From: Marinobacter excellens HL-55
Lineage (GTDB): Bacteria; Pseudomonadota; Gammaproteobacteria; Pseudomonadales; Oleiphilaceae
Assembly (NCBI GenBank): GCA_001314845.1
Contig: LJZQ01000005.1
Coordinates: 43,755 to 107,754, forward strand
Direction of reading: 5' to 3'
Length of the DNA stretch: 64,000 bases
Part shown: piece after piece, positions 9,127 through 17,983 of the stretch
Position numbering within the stretch: position 1 is the stretch's first letter
Layout of the letters: every line of letters begins with the position of its first letter
The notes under the pieces: generated by a model
Databases searched by the model: none
Told to the model about the DNA's origin: nothing
The model's input: only the letters and a program-made list of their open reading frames with translations
Position numbers and translations under genes: made by a program

Positions 9127-11085
9127 ATGTACAACCACAAGACCAATTTGCTCCGGACTCTCTTTTTCATTCTGTTGTTGCCGATGCTCTCGTTAGCGCA
9201 CGCGCAGGATGAAACCTGGAGACTGAATCTCAAAGATGCGGACATCCGAGCATTCGTTACCCAGGTGGCCGACATTACCGGGTACAGTTTTGTGGTCGAT
9301 CCACGGGTCAAAGGCAAGGTGACGGTGCTGTCCAGCGCGCCCATGAACAAGGACGAAATTTACGACCTGTTCCTGGCCGTATTGAATGTACACGGTTTTA
9401 CCGCGATACCCGGTGAAGAAGTGATCAAAGTGGTTCAGCAGGTTGATGCCAAACAGTCTGCGGAGATTCTGGATCGCTTCGATGTAACGCCGTCGGAGCA
9501 ACTGATCACCCGGGTTATCCAGATCGATAACGCTAATGCTTTGGAACTGGTGCCAATTCTCAGGCCGTTGGTGGCCAAGTATGGCCATCTGGCCGGCGTC
9601 GCGGCGGCCAACGCTCTGATTGTGAGTGATCACTCCTCCAACATTCAGCGCATCGAACAGATCGTGCGCGAGCTCGACAGCCCTTCCAAATACGAAGTTG
9701 AAGTGATCCAGCTTGAAGAAGCCTGGGTTGGCGACATGGTCAAGTTGCTGCAAGAGCTGGCCCCAGATGAGTTGCGCAGTTCCGGTGGCGACGCCGCCAC
9801 TCGTAAATACAGCCTGACTGCTGATGAGCGCAGCAACCGATTGATTTTGCGCGGTGATGAGACCTTCAGGGAGAAGATGCGTGGTTTGATCCGGCAGCTG
9901 GATCAACCTTCTGCAACCGGCGGAACCACCAAAGTGTTGCGCCTGAAGCATGCGGATGCGAAAGGCCTGACCGAGATTCTAAAGGGTGTGATGGGTGAGG
10001 TGGTTCGCGAGTCAAGCGGCGGCAGTGGTTCAGCCGGCGGTGGCTCCTCAGGCGGCGGGCGCTCAGGTAATTTCACGGTGTTTGCCGATGAAGGCCTGAA
10101 CGCTCTGGTGGTAAGGGGTGAGCCGTCCCTGATGCAGGAAGCAGAACAGATCGTGGCGGCGCTGGATGTCCGTCGGGCGCAGGTGATGATCGAAGCGGCC
10201 ATCGTTGAAATCAGTGATGAGCTGGGTGACCAGCTGGGTGTGCAGTTGGCGGCAGGTGATGAGTCGGCCGGGTCGTTCCCGGTGATGGGAACCAATCTCA
10301 ACAGCGGTGAGGGTATGTTGGGCCTGAACTCCGTGATTGGCGCTCTGGTGGGGGATACCTTGCCTCAGCTTGGCGGAGGGATCACGGTGGGCGCGGGTCA
10401 GCGCGACCGGGATGGTCTGACTTGGGGCATATTGATTCAGGCATTGTCTTCCTCGGCAGCGGCTAACCTGTTATCCACTCCCAGTATAATCACACTGGAT
10501 AACCAGGAGTCTGAAATCATCGTTGGTCAGAACGTGCCCTTCCGGACCGGCCAGTCAGCGACAACAGGGGATGGCTTATCCAACCCCTTTACCACCATTG
10601 AGCGCCGAGACGTAGGCTTGTCTCTGAGAGTGACACCAACGATCAGTGCGGACGGTCTGGTTCGTCTGGTGGTGGAGCAGACCACCGAGGATATTTCGAC
10701 TACGACGGTGTCTGGCGCCTCTGACCTGATTACCAACAAGCGTGAGATCAAGACCACTGTCTTGGCCGATGACGGTGAAACGGTGGTTCTCGGTGGTTTG
10801 ATCAAAGATGATTTTCAGGTTAACAAAAGCAAGGTTCCCCTTCTGGGTGACATACCGTTGTTGGGCCGCCTGTTCTCCTCCGAATCTGAAACACGGATAA
10901 AGCGTAACTTGCTGGTTTTCCTGCGGCCAACGATCATGCTGGGTAAAGACGACAGCGTTGCGGCAACGACCGAGAAGTTCAATCAGTTGTGGGACGTGAA
11001 CCTTGAGGTTCGCCAGAAGTTGGGCTTGCCTGCTCCGGAAGATCAGCCTTCGATTGATATGCTGTTTCAGGGTCGCAGGGAGTAA
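9127..11085 (+). CDS. gspD: Type II secretion outer-membrane secretin
   Basis: 652 aa. The signal peptide ends at ALA-type site LAHA/QDE. N0-N3 domains occupy roughly residues 25-340, the secretin pore domain about 350-600 (VPLLGDIPLLGRLF signature) and a C-terminal S-domain-like tail. A Gly/Ser-rich loop (SSGGSGSAGGGSSGGGRSG) sits in N3, as in other GspD. Forms the outer-membrane channel for folded exoproteins. A GTG at 9085 overlapping gspC would add 14 residues before the signal peptide, so ATG 9127 was chosen. No gspE-M genes follow here. Confidence 0.93.
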   Translation: MYNHKTNLLRTLFFILLLPMLSLAHAQDETWRLNLKDADIRAFVTQVADITGYSFVVDPRVKGKVTVLSSAPMNKDEIYDLFLAVLNVHGFTAIPGEEVIKVVQQVDAKQSAEILDRFDVTPSEQLITRVIQIDNANALELVPILRPLVAKYGHLAGVAAANALIVSDHSSNIQRIEQIVRELDSPSKYEVEVIQLEEAWVGDMVKLLQELAPDELRSSGGDAATRKYSLTADERSNRLILRGDETFREKMRGLIRQLDQPSATGGTTKVLRLKHADAKGLTEILKGVMGEVVRESSGGSGSAGGGSSGGGRSGNFTVFADEGLNALVVRGEPSLMQEAEQIVAALDVRRAQVMIEAAIVEISDELGDQLGVQLAAGDESAGSFPVMGTNLNSGEGMLGLNSVIGALVGDTLPQLGGGITVGAGQRDRDGLTWGILIQALSSSAAANLLSTPSIITLDNQESEIIVGQNVPFRTGQSATTGDGLSNPFTTIERRDVGLSLRVTPTISADGLVRLVVEQTTEDISTTTVSGASDLITNKREIKTTVLADDGETVVLGGLIKDDFQVNKSKVPLLGDIPLLGRLFSSESETRIKRNLLVFLRPTIMLGKDDSVAATTEKFNQLWDVNLEVRQKLGLPAPEDQPSIDMLFQGRRE

Positions 11086-11131
11086 TAGGGTCTGTCCCCA
11101 TGCGGGGACAGACCCCGTAAGACAGACCCTA
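11086..11131. repeat. GGGTCTGTCCCC palindrome with a third half-copy (REP-like)
   Basis: Directly after the gspD stop, a 12-bp perfect stem (11088-11099 / 11104-11115) with a 4-nt loop forms a strong hairpin. A third arm, ACAGACCCTA (11122-11131), repeats the right arm and overlaps the stop codon of the convergent protease gene; it can pair with TAGGGTCTGT at 11086. Similar palindromes are often scattered in proteobacterial genomes as REP-like units. It may also serve as a bidirectional terminator. Confidence 0.7.
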
Positions 11132-13114
11132 AAGCGGCGGCATCGGGCAATCCAGTTGGTCGGCCACCAACCGCATCAGTTCATACTCTCTCACTTCTAC
11201 GCGACCGTCATGTGTAACGCAGTAGCCACAGGCGTCGATGATGGCGGGTTTGAGAAGCGGCGAGAGCCGGTTCAGTACTTCCAGCGTCTCACGTAACTCT
11301 CGCATAGACACCTTCTCAGCGCGGCTCTCCTCGCTGCCAGTGCCAAACCCCGCCATGGCATCCCGATACAGCTTGTCGGCCCCCTCAGGTGAGCCACTGC
11401 CCGCACGAGCAAACAGGCTGAGCAGGCGCCTGATGGCGGGCAACACCTGGCGGTAGTTGCGGTATTTGACAGGCACAACCTGCTCAGCGTCAGCGCTTAG
11501 GTGGCGATCAAGGAAAGTGGTCAGTGCCAGTTCAAACAGGCTGACCCGGTTGTCTGCAGCCACTAATCTCTGAATATTGGCCAACAGCGCTTCCCGCTCT
11601 TCCGGGTCCAGTTTGCGTAACGCCGGCATGGCCAGTTCCAGCACCGGAAATCTTGCGTCTTCCCCAAGTTTTGCCAATGCGGGTAATAACTTATCAAGCA
11701 GATCCTGCTGGACTCGTAACAGGGGGTGCGGACCCACTAACTGTAGGCGCTCCCTCTGTGTCGTTTGTGACAGATCGTAGATCAACAGGCCATAGCAAAG
11801 CTGAATTGCCCCCGCACGGGTGTATAACAGGCTGCGGAACGTTGCAGGCAACTGATTCAGAAGGTGAACCGCAAAGGCTTCGCTTTGCGGGTTGACGGTA
11901 CCGACCCTGGAGGAAAGTTTGGTTGTCTCGATTGGCGAGTTGTCGGCGAACGATGAGCGGATGGGTGACGAGCTGCCCCGCCGTCTCAGGGGCGACGGTT
12001 CTGCCAGATGATTCACCAGGTCGCTCAATCCGGCCCGCGCTGCGGGCTGGGCCTGGCCACTTTGACGAAGGTTTTGGTCGGGCTCGGTGTCTCTCAGTCG
12101 GCTGCGCAGGCGTGCCAGCATGCCGGGCTGTATGGCGTTGATGCGTTCATTGACCGGAGGGTGAGAGGCCAGTAATGATGAGAACTTCATGCGAGCTGAC
12201 TCACTGAAGCACATGTGATTCATGTCACTGGCATGACTGGTGGTGTCCAGGTAGCCGCTTTTGATGCCGATCTTGAACAATGCGCCGCCTATGCCCTCGG
12301 GGTTGCGGGTGAACTGTACCGAGGAAGCATCTGCCAGCATTTCCCGTTGCCGGGATACCGCCGCCTGAATCAGTCGACCAAAGAACACGCCAACATAGCC
12401 GATGATCAAAAGTGCCAGACCAATCAGGCCCATGGCAGCTTGGGCTCGGCCATCCCGATTTCGACTGCGCCCGCCACTGTAAAATCCGGCCCGGATCATA
12501 AAGTGACCGATTTGCCCAAGCATAAGAATGCCGGCAAGCAGGGCAATCAGCCTGACGTTGATGCGCATGTCGCCATTGAGAATGTGGCTGAACTCATGGG
12601 CAACCACGCCCTGAAGTTCGTCCCGGGACAGGTGTGTGAGGGCCCCATGAGTCACCACCATGACCGCTTCACCCGGGGTGTAACCGGCCACAAAGGCATT
12701 GATGCTGGTTTCACTCTCCATCACGTAGAGTTCCGGTACGGATACCCCACTGGCGATGGCCATTTCCTCAACGATGTTGCGCAGCTTGCGTTCTTCAGGG
12801 TCGCTGGTGTCTGGTTCGATTAGTCTCGCCCCGACCATTTTGGCGACACGGCTGCCGCCACCGGCCAGGTCGACCCAGCGCACCAGTGAGCCGATCCCGA
12901 TCAGCAACACCACCGCAATGGAGGTGGTGAGGCCGTGGCTGGACAGTAGCCAGTGATGAAAGGGCAGAGCGGAGCTTTGGCTGCGGGTGACGAGGTAGCC
13001 GACCAGACAGACCGCCAGGGTTATCAGGGCGACGGCGGTCAGGAACAAAAAAATCAATAGACCGGTATTGCGCCGGGCATGGGCCTGGCGCTCAAAGAAA
13101 CCGGGGTTTGCCAT
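11129..13114 (-). CDS. M48-family zinc metalloprotease, membrane-bound, with long C-terminal domain
   Basis: 661 aa. Two N-terminal membrane helices (about 17-42 and 62-80), HEFSH zinc motif at 173-177, third ligand Glu258 (QREMLADASSVQF), and two more hydrophobic segments (about 188-207 and 228-248) between them. This is the HtpX/Ste24-like M48 architecture. The last ~330 residues form a soluble, helix-rich extension not found in HtpX (about 290 aa); its function is unknown. It ends just downstream of lemA (10-bp gap), and M48-LemA pairs are common. A role in membrane protein quality control is inferred from the family. Confidence 0.85.
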   Translation of the reverse strand: MANPGFFERQAHARRNTGLLIFLFLTAVALITLAVCLVGYLVTRSQSSALPFHHWLLSSHGLTTSIAVVLLIGIGSLVRWVDLAGGGSRVAKMVGARLIEPDTSDPEERKLRNIVEEMAIASGVSVPELYVMESETSINAFVAGYTPGEAVMVVTHGALTHLSRDELQGVVAHEFSHILNGDMRINVRLIALLAGILMLGQIGHFMIRAGFYSGGRSRNRDGRAQAAMGLIGLALLIIGYVGVFFGRLIQAAVSRQREMLADASSVQFTRNPEGIGGALFKIGIKSGYLDTTSHASDMNHMCFSESARMKFSSLLASHPPVNERINAIQPGMLARLRSRLRDTEPDQNLRQSGQAQPAARAGLSDLVNHLAEPSPLRRRGSSSPIRSSFADNSPIETTKLSSRVGTVNPQSEAFAVHLLNQLPATFRSLLYTRAGAIQLCYGLLIYDLSQTTQRERLQLVGPHPLLRVQQDLLDKLLPALAKLGEDARFPVLELAMPALRKLDPEEREALLANIQRLVAADNRVSLFELALTTFLDRHLSADAEQVVPVKYRNYRQVLPAIRRLLSLFARAGSGSPEGADKLYRDAMAGFGTGSEESRAEKVSMRELRETLEVLNRLSPLLKPAIIDACGYCVTHDGRVEVREYELMRLVADQLDCPMPPL

Positions 13115-13124
13115 GATTCAGGCC

Positions 13125-13712
13125 TCAGAAGCTGACTTTTGGTGCCTGGCGAGCTTCCGGAGACTCCAGCTGCAGTTGTGCTGTTTCCTTGAAAGCAAAC
13201 AGGCCGGCCACGATATTGTTGGGGAACTTTTCACGGAAGATGTTGTAGCTCATAACGCCGTCGTTATAGGCCTGGCGGGAAAACGCGACCCGATTTTCGG
13301 TACTGGAAAGCTCTTCCATCAGTTGCTGTACGGTCTCGTTGGCCTTCAGCTCAGGGTAGTTCTCGGAGACGGCGTAGAAATTGGCCAGTGCTTTGGTAAG
13401 CAGGTTCTCCGCGCTGCCTAGACGCTGGATTTTGGTGCCATCACCGGGATCTTTTGCGGCATCTTTCTGGGCACTGACGGCATTGTTGCGGGCTTCCATC
13501 ACCTGGGTCAGCGTGGATTTTTCGTGCTTGAGGTAGCCCTTGGTAGCCTCGACCAGGTTGGGGATCAGGTCGTGGCGGCGTTGCAGCTGCACATCAATCT
13601 GGGCAAAGCCGTTTTTGAATTGATTGCGCAGCGATACCAGGTTGTTGTAAATCACAACCAGATAGATAACGACAACGGCAACTACGATAAGGCCGATGAC
13701 AGTCGTTCCCAT
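13125..13712 (-). CDS. lemA: LemA family protein
   Basis: 195 aa. An N-terminal membrane helix (about 4-24), then the conserved LemA start (YNNLVSLRNQFKNGFAQIDVQLQRRHDLIPNLVE split over residues 22-55) and a four-helix coiled domain. LemA proteins have an outside-N, periplasmic or cytoplasmic helical domain of unknown function and often pair with M48 proteases or TPM proteins. Here lemA precedes the M48 gene in the same transcript (10-bp gap). Confidence 0.92.
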   Translation of the reverse strand: MGTTVIGLIVVAVVVIYLVVIYNNLVSLRNQFKNGFAQIDVQLQRRHDLIPNLVEATKGYLKHEKSTLTQVMEARNNAVSAQKDAAKDPGDGTKIQRLGSAENLLTKALANFYAVSENYPELKANETVQQLMEELSSTENRVAFSRQAYNDGVMSYNIFREKFPNNIVAGLFAFKETAQLQLESPEARQAPKVSF

Positions 13713-13735
13713 GACAATTCCTCAAAGCTGAAAGT

Positions 13736-15796
13736 TCAGGCGTCATTTTCCACGATTCGGGCATGGAAAGTCTGTACAAAAATCTCAAAATCTTTCGGCA
13801 GTAGCGGTTTACTGAAAAAATATCCCTGCGCCAGCTTACAGCCACGCTGACTGAGGTAGTATTCCTGCTCAGCGGTTTCAACACCTTCCGCAACGACGGT
13901 CAGGTTCAGACTTTTGCCAAGGTCGATGATGATATTGGCGATGCGGGTATCTTCTTCATTGACCAGCAGATCACGAATGAACTGCTTGTCGATCTTGAGG
14001 TGCTGTACCGGCATCTTTTTGAGGTATGTGAGCGAGGAGTATCCGGTTCCGAAATCGTCGACGGCAATGCTGATGCCGGCCCGGTGCAGGCGGTGCAACT
14101 TGGCGACGGCGTCGGTGAGATTAGTCATAAAACTGGTTTCGGTAACTTCCAGTTCCAGGCGGCCAGCCGGTATTTTGTGGCGCTGGAGCGTGCTCAGGAT
14201 ATCGTCGACGATGGACTCCTGGCGAAGCTGAACGGCCGATAGATTGACCGCAATTCTTAACGGTGAACCCTCACTGGCCCAGCGCGCAGCCTGCCAGCAA
14301 GCTTGATCCAGTACCCACTGGCCTATCTCAACAATGGCGCCGTTAGATTCTGCCACGGGGATAAAATCGTCCGGGGGGATAAGGCCGCGCTCTGGGTGGT
14401 CCCAGCGCAACAAGGCTTCGGCACCAATCACGCGTTTGGTTTCGAGGTTGACCTGTGGTTGATAGACCAAATAGAGCTCGTGATTGATCAGTGCATTATT
14501 CAGGTCTTTTTCCAGTTGCTTTCGTTCACGGATTTCCTGATCAATACTGGCCACGTAAAACTGGAAATGGTTGTGGCTATTCTGTTTAGCAAGAGCCATG
14601 GTTTGTTCAGCGCTTTGCAATAGCCGGTCAGCCTGATCTGCATCTGATGGAAAAAGCGCGATTCCAAGAGTGGCGGACATGGAAATGCGATGATTGCCGG
14701 CATTGACCGGCACTGCAAAACTGGCGAGCAATTTTTCTGCTGTCTCTGCTGCCTGGAAGCCGTCACGGAGTTGCTTTTCGAGAATCACGAACTGGTCGCT
14801 TCCAAGACGGGCGATTCTGAATCGATCCGACGGCAGGTTGGCGGTGAGCCGGCTGGCCACGGTTTGCAGTATGGTGTCTCCGGTACGAAAACCGCACTGT
14901 TCGTTTACCGATTTGAAGTCATCAATGCCGCACACCATTAAAGCCAAAGTGCTGTGGCTGTCACAAGCGTTCACAATTTCGGTTTGAAGGTCTTCTATAA
15001 AGGCATCGCGACTCGGCAAGCCTGTGAGCGTGTCATATCTAGAGAGTTGGCTGACGCGATCTTCGGCTTCCCGATGCTTTTTTTGGCTGTCGCCAATGGA
15101 CACCAGTAAATTATTGGTTGCATTGACCCAAAGCCCGAGTTCGTCAGCGCGATGGCCATCCGGAATTGAAATGAGTCGGTCATCGGGACGGTCGGGATCG
15201 ACTTTTCGAACCGATTGAACGATGCGCAGCAAGGGGCGGGTTAGCAGTAAATAAAATACGACAAAGAGAGCAAGGCCGAGTATCAGCGCTAGCGCGATAC
15301 CGGAACCGAACGTGATTAGCGCTCGGTTAAGCCAGTTTTCGGCGATTGGAGCGGTATCGTACTGGACTTCCAGGTAGCCATAGATGATGTTGGCGTTGGT
15401 GCCTCGGTGCAGGCTTTCGCGGTACTCCCGGACGCTGCCAAAAATGGGGTCGGTGATTGGCCGGAAAGCTCGGTCCTGAAGTGGTCGCAGCCGACTGCCG
15501 AGCTGGTCGCCGTCCGGGTGGGAAATTCGAGCCAGGTGGATGGGCTCGAGCGCAAACAAACCATCAACCACCTGCTGGGCCAGAGTGTCGTCGATGCTGA
15601 ATACCGCTTGCGTGGCAGCATCACGCACCATGGCTATGGTTTGGGTAGCCTGACGTTCCAGTTCATCGGATACCCGCTTTGCGTCGAGTACCACCTGAAC
15701 CGTGCTGACCACGATGCCGGTCAACAGGGCGACAAGAAGAACCCAGCGCAGTATCCGGTATCCAAGGTGGTTTTCAACTTCGAAGGCTTTTCGCAT
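13736..15796 (-). CDS. Membrane GGDEF-EAL protein, probable c-di-GMP phosphodiesterase
   Basis: 686 aa. Helix 1 (about 13-36), periplasmic sensor region (37-160), helix 2 (about 161-187), HAMP-like linker (188-245), GGDEF domain (250-415) and EAL domain (430-680). The GGDEF signature is degenerate: LGSDQF at 331-336. The EAL domain keeps its catalytic set: Glu460 (EAL), Asn518, Glu553, Asp580-Asp581 (DDFGTG), Lys601 and Glu637. Hence it most likely degrades c-di-GMP, with the GGDEF part regulatory. It lies 23 bp upstream of lemA on the same strand but is probably a separate function. Confidence 0.88.
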   Translation of the reverse strand: MRKAFEVENHLGYRILRWVLLVALLTGIVVSTVQVVLDAKRVSDELERQATQTIAMVRDAATQAVFSIDDTLAQQVVDGLFALEPIHLARISHPDGDQLGSRLRPLQDRAFRPITDPIFGSVREYRESLHRGTNANIIYGYLEVQYDTAPIAENWLNRALITFGSGIALALILGLALFVVFYLLLTRPLLRIVQSVRKVDPDRPDDRLISIPDGHRADELGLWVNATNNLLVSIGDSQKKHREAEDRVSQLSRYDTLTGLPSRDAFIEDLQTEIVNACDSHSTLALMVCGIDDFKSVNEQCGFRTGDTILQTVASRLTANLPSDRFRIARLGSDQFVILEKQLRDGFQAAETAEKLLASFAVPVNAGNHRISMSATLGIALFPSDADQADRLLQSAEQTMALAKQNSHNHFQFYVASIDQEIRERKQLEKDLNNALINHELYLVYQPQVNLETKRVIGAEALLRWDHPERGLIPPDDFIPVAESNGAIVEIGQWVLDQACWQAARWASEGSPLRIAVNLSAVQLRQESIVDDILSTLQRHKIPAGRLELEVTETSFMTNLTDAVAKLHRLHRAGISIAVDDFGTGYSSLTYLKKMPVQHLKIDKQFIRDLLVNEEDTRIANIIIDLGKSLNLTVVAEGVETAEQEYYLSQRGCKLAQGYFFSKPLLPKDFEIFVQTFHARIVENDA

Positions 15797-15970
15797 TTCG
15801 ATGTCTGGTGGCTCGTTTGTCCGAATTGTTTTGTGGTTGCCTTAATGAAATACCCTACTTGAAGCAGTATGGTTCAGATCTTTGGCAACTGCATGGAGTA
15901 TGGCTGATTTTTTCAAAGAATCATGGGCTAGCGTGTTTCGATTTGTAGTGGTTTCGTCGCGTTCAGATAC

Positions 15971-16006
15971 ACAAACGCCCGCGAGGTTTCCCGGGCGGGC
16001 GTTTGT
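15971..16006 (-). terminator. Hairpin terminator after sodB
   Basis: A perfect 12-bp stem (15971-15982 / 15995-16006; GCGGGCGTTTGT on the minus strand) with a 12-nt loop lies about 40 bp after the sodB stop. The U-rich end is inside the stem (GTTTGT). No long U tract follows. Confidence 0.7.
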
Positions 16007-16047
16007 TCAGGTGGAGACCAAAGTCACCACCAGATACCGCTGTTTGA

Positions 16048-16626
16048 TCAGGCCAGGTTTTCGTTCACGAAATCCCAGTTGACCAGATTCCAGAAAGCTT
16101 CCAGATAGTTCGGGCGGCTGTTCCGGTAGTCGATGTAGTAGGCGTGTTCCCAAACGTCGACGGTCAGCACAGGCTTGTCAGCGCCGGTCAGCGGGGTTTC
16201 CGCGTTGCTGGTATTGACGATGGCTACGCTGCCGTCAGCTTTCTTGACCAGCCAGGTCCAGGCAGAGCCAAAGTTGTTGGCGGCTTTGTCGTTGAATTCT
16301 TTTTTGAATTCTTCGAACGAGCCGAACGCTTTTTCGATGGCTTCTTTGGCTGCGCCAGTTGGCTCGCCACCACCGTTCGGGCTCAGGCAGTTCCAGTAGA
16401 AAGTGTGGTTCCACACCTGGGCTGCGTTGTTGAACAGCGGGCCGCTGGCACTCTTGATAATGTCTTCCAGCGATTTGCTGGCGTTGTCTGTGCCATCAAT
16501 CAGGCCATTCAGCTTGGTTACGTAAGTCTGGTGGTGCTTGCCGTAATGGTATTCCAGGGTTTCCTGGGAAATGTGCGGTTCCAGTGCGTTCTTTTCATAA
16601 GGCAGTGCGGGAAGTTCAAATGCCAT
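16048..16626 (-). CDS. sodB: Iron superoxide dismutase
   Basis: 192 aa, the same length as E. coli SodB. Metal ligands His27, His74, Asp157 and His161 are at the E. coli positions, with the FeSOD-type sequence AAQVWNHTFYWNCL and DVWEHAYYIDY. Converts superoxide to hydrogen peroxide and oxygen in the cytoplasm. Single-gene unit with its own terminator; no signal peptide. Confidence 0.96.
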   Translation of the reverse strand: MAFELPALPYEKNALEPHISQETLEYHYGKHHQTYVTKLNGLIDGTDNASKSLEDIIKSASGPLFNNAAQVWNHTFYWNCLSPNGGGEPTGAAKEAIEKAFGSFEEFKKEFNDKAANNFGSAWTWLVKKADGSVAIVNTSNAETPLTGADKPVLTVDVWEHAYYIDYRNSRPNYLEAFWNLVNWDFVNENLA

Positions 16627-16697
16627 GAGGTCGTTCTCCCTGTCTCTCGGTTTATATGAATGTACGTCACAGCAATATAGGGGCGATTTAAGCTAAA

Positions 16698-17816
16698 TCA
16701 ACCCCTTGTTGTGAGCGTGCTTTTAAACTCGGGGCTGCCGGGCAGAAACTGCGCGCAGTTTCTGACTCGCCAAACCAGCTCTTCGTAGCTGTCTGCCAGG
16801 ATGTTCACGTGCCCCAGTTTACGCCCCAGTCGTTCACCCTTGTTATAAAGATGAACGTGGGCGTAAGGCAGTTCCAGAATACGTTCAATGTCACCATGTT
16901 CGCCAATGATGTTGATCATGCAACTGAGCCCGCGTGCCTGAACATTGCCCAGGGCATGGCCACTGACGGCTCGTATGTGGTTTTCAAACTGGCTGGTCAT
17001 GGCGCCTTCGATGGTCCAGTGGCCAGAATTGTGCACTCGGGGTGCCATTTCGTTGGCGACCAGGCCTTCTGCGGTTTCAAACAGCTCTAATGTCAGTACG
17101 CCCACGTAGTCTAATTCGTTCAGTAATGCCTTGATGTATTTTTCGGCGTCTTGCTGAACGTGAGGCTCCAGGCCCGGTGCAGGCGCGATGGAATAGCGCA
17201 GGATGCCATCATGGTGGGTGTTTTCGGCGATGGGGTAGAAGGCAACGTCGCCGTCTTCGCCGCGCACAGCGATGATGGAGACTTCGCGTCGGAAATTAAC
17301 AAATTTTTCGACGATGACTCTGGGGTGTCCGATGCCCGACCAGGCGGCATCGGCGTCATCCGGTGTTTTCAGGACGGCCTGGCCTTTGCCATCGTAGCCT
17401 TCGGTGATGGATTTGGCGACGACCGGGCAGCCCAGTGCTTCTGCAGCGGCTCTCAGGGATTCGGCGCTGTCAGCCACTTTCCACTCGGGGGTTGGAATGC
17501 CTAGCAGGCCGAACAGGGTTTTCTCAGCTTCCCGGTTCTGACAGACCTGCAGTGCGCGCGGGCTGGGATGCACAGTGGTGCGTTTGGCCAGTTTTTCTGC
17601 TACGTCTACGGGCAGGTGTTCAAATTCGTAGGTGACGCGGTCTACCCGAGACAGGAAGTCTTCGAGATATTGGCCGTCCCGGTCGATGATGACTTCACCG
17701 AGCCCGGCGCTGGGGCTGCCAGACATGTCGTAGAACACGAAGTCTTTAGCCAGCGGGTATCCGGCGAGGGCAAGCATGCGCCCGAGTTGGCCTGCGCCTA
17801 GTACACCAATTCTCAT
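16698..17816 (-). CDS. purK: 5-(carboxyamino)imidazole ribonucleotide synthase
   Basis: 372 aa ATP-grasp enzyme that makes N5-CAIR from AIR, ATP and bicarbonate in purine biosynthesis. It begins MRIGVLGAGQLGRMLA (dinucleotide-like glycine loop), has the ATP-grasp core (VVAKSITEGYDGKGQ) and the NEMAPRVHNSGHWT signature. Start 17816 is set by AGGAG 7 nt upstream; a longer in-frame start at 17876 would read into the repeat-linked spacer and is unlikely. purE lies upstream on the same strand, but 167 bp away, with a large hairpin element between. Confidence 0.95.
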   Translation of the reverse strand: MRIGVLGAGQLGRMLALAGYPLAKDFVFYDMSGSPSAGLGEVIIDRDGQYLEDFLSRVDRVTYEFEHLPVDVAEKLAKRTTVHPSPRALQVCQNREAEKTLFGLLGIPTPEWKVADSAESLRAAAEALGCPVVAKSITEGYDGKGQAVLKTPDDADAAWSGIGHPRVIVEKFVNFRREVSIIAVRGEDGDVAFYPIAENTHHDGILRYSIAPAPGLEPHVQQDAEKYIKALLNELDYVGVLTLELFETAEGLVANEMAPRVHNSGHWTIEGAMTSQFENHIRAVSGHALGNVQARGLSCMINIIGEHGDIERILELPYAHVHLYNKGERLGRKLGHVNILADSYEELVWRVRNCAQFLPGSPEFKSTLTTRG

Positions 17817-17853
17817 TTGGTAACTCCTGCTGTGATCTGCTTCCGAGGAGCGG

Positions 17854-17959
17854 GCAGGTTGGGGAAGGCTTTCCAAAACACGCTACGAGCACATCCATGT
17901 GCGCTTGTTTCGGGCCGTCCCTGGCCCTCAACAGTTTTGGAAAGCCTTCCCCAACCTGC
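17854..17959. repeat. Novel long hairpin element, copy A (purE-purK spacer)
   Basis: Perfect 26-bp inverted arms (17854-17879 and 17934-17959) flank a 54-bp core (17880-17933). The core holds two hairpins: GCACAT-CC-ATGTGC (17889-17902) and GGGCC-gtccct-GGCCC (17912-17927). A second copy occurs at 59827-59934 with 45/54 core identity but largely different, again perfectly complementary, arms. The element occupies most of the 167-bp gap between purE and purK, so it will form in the purE-purK mRNA if the genes are cotranscribed. Confidence 0.85.
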
Positions 17960-17983
17960 TCACCGAAACCTGGTCAGGGGGAT

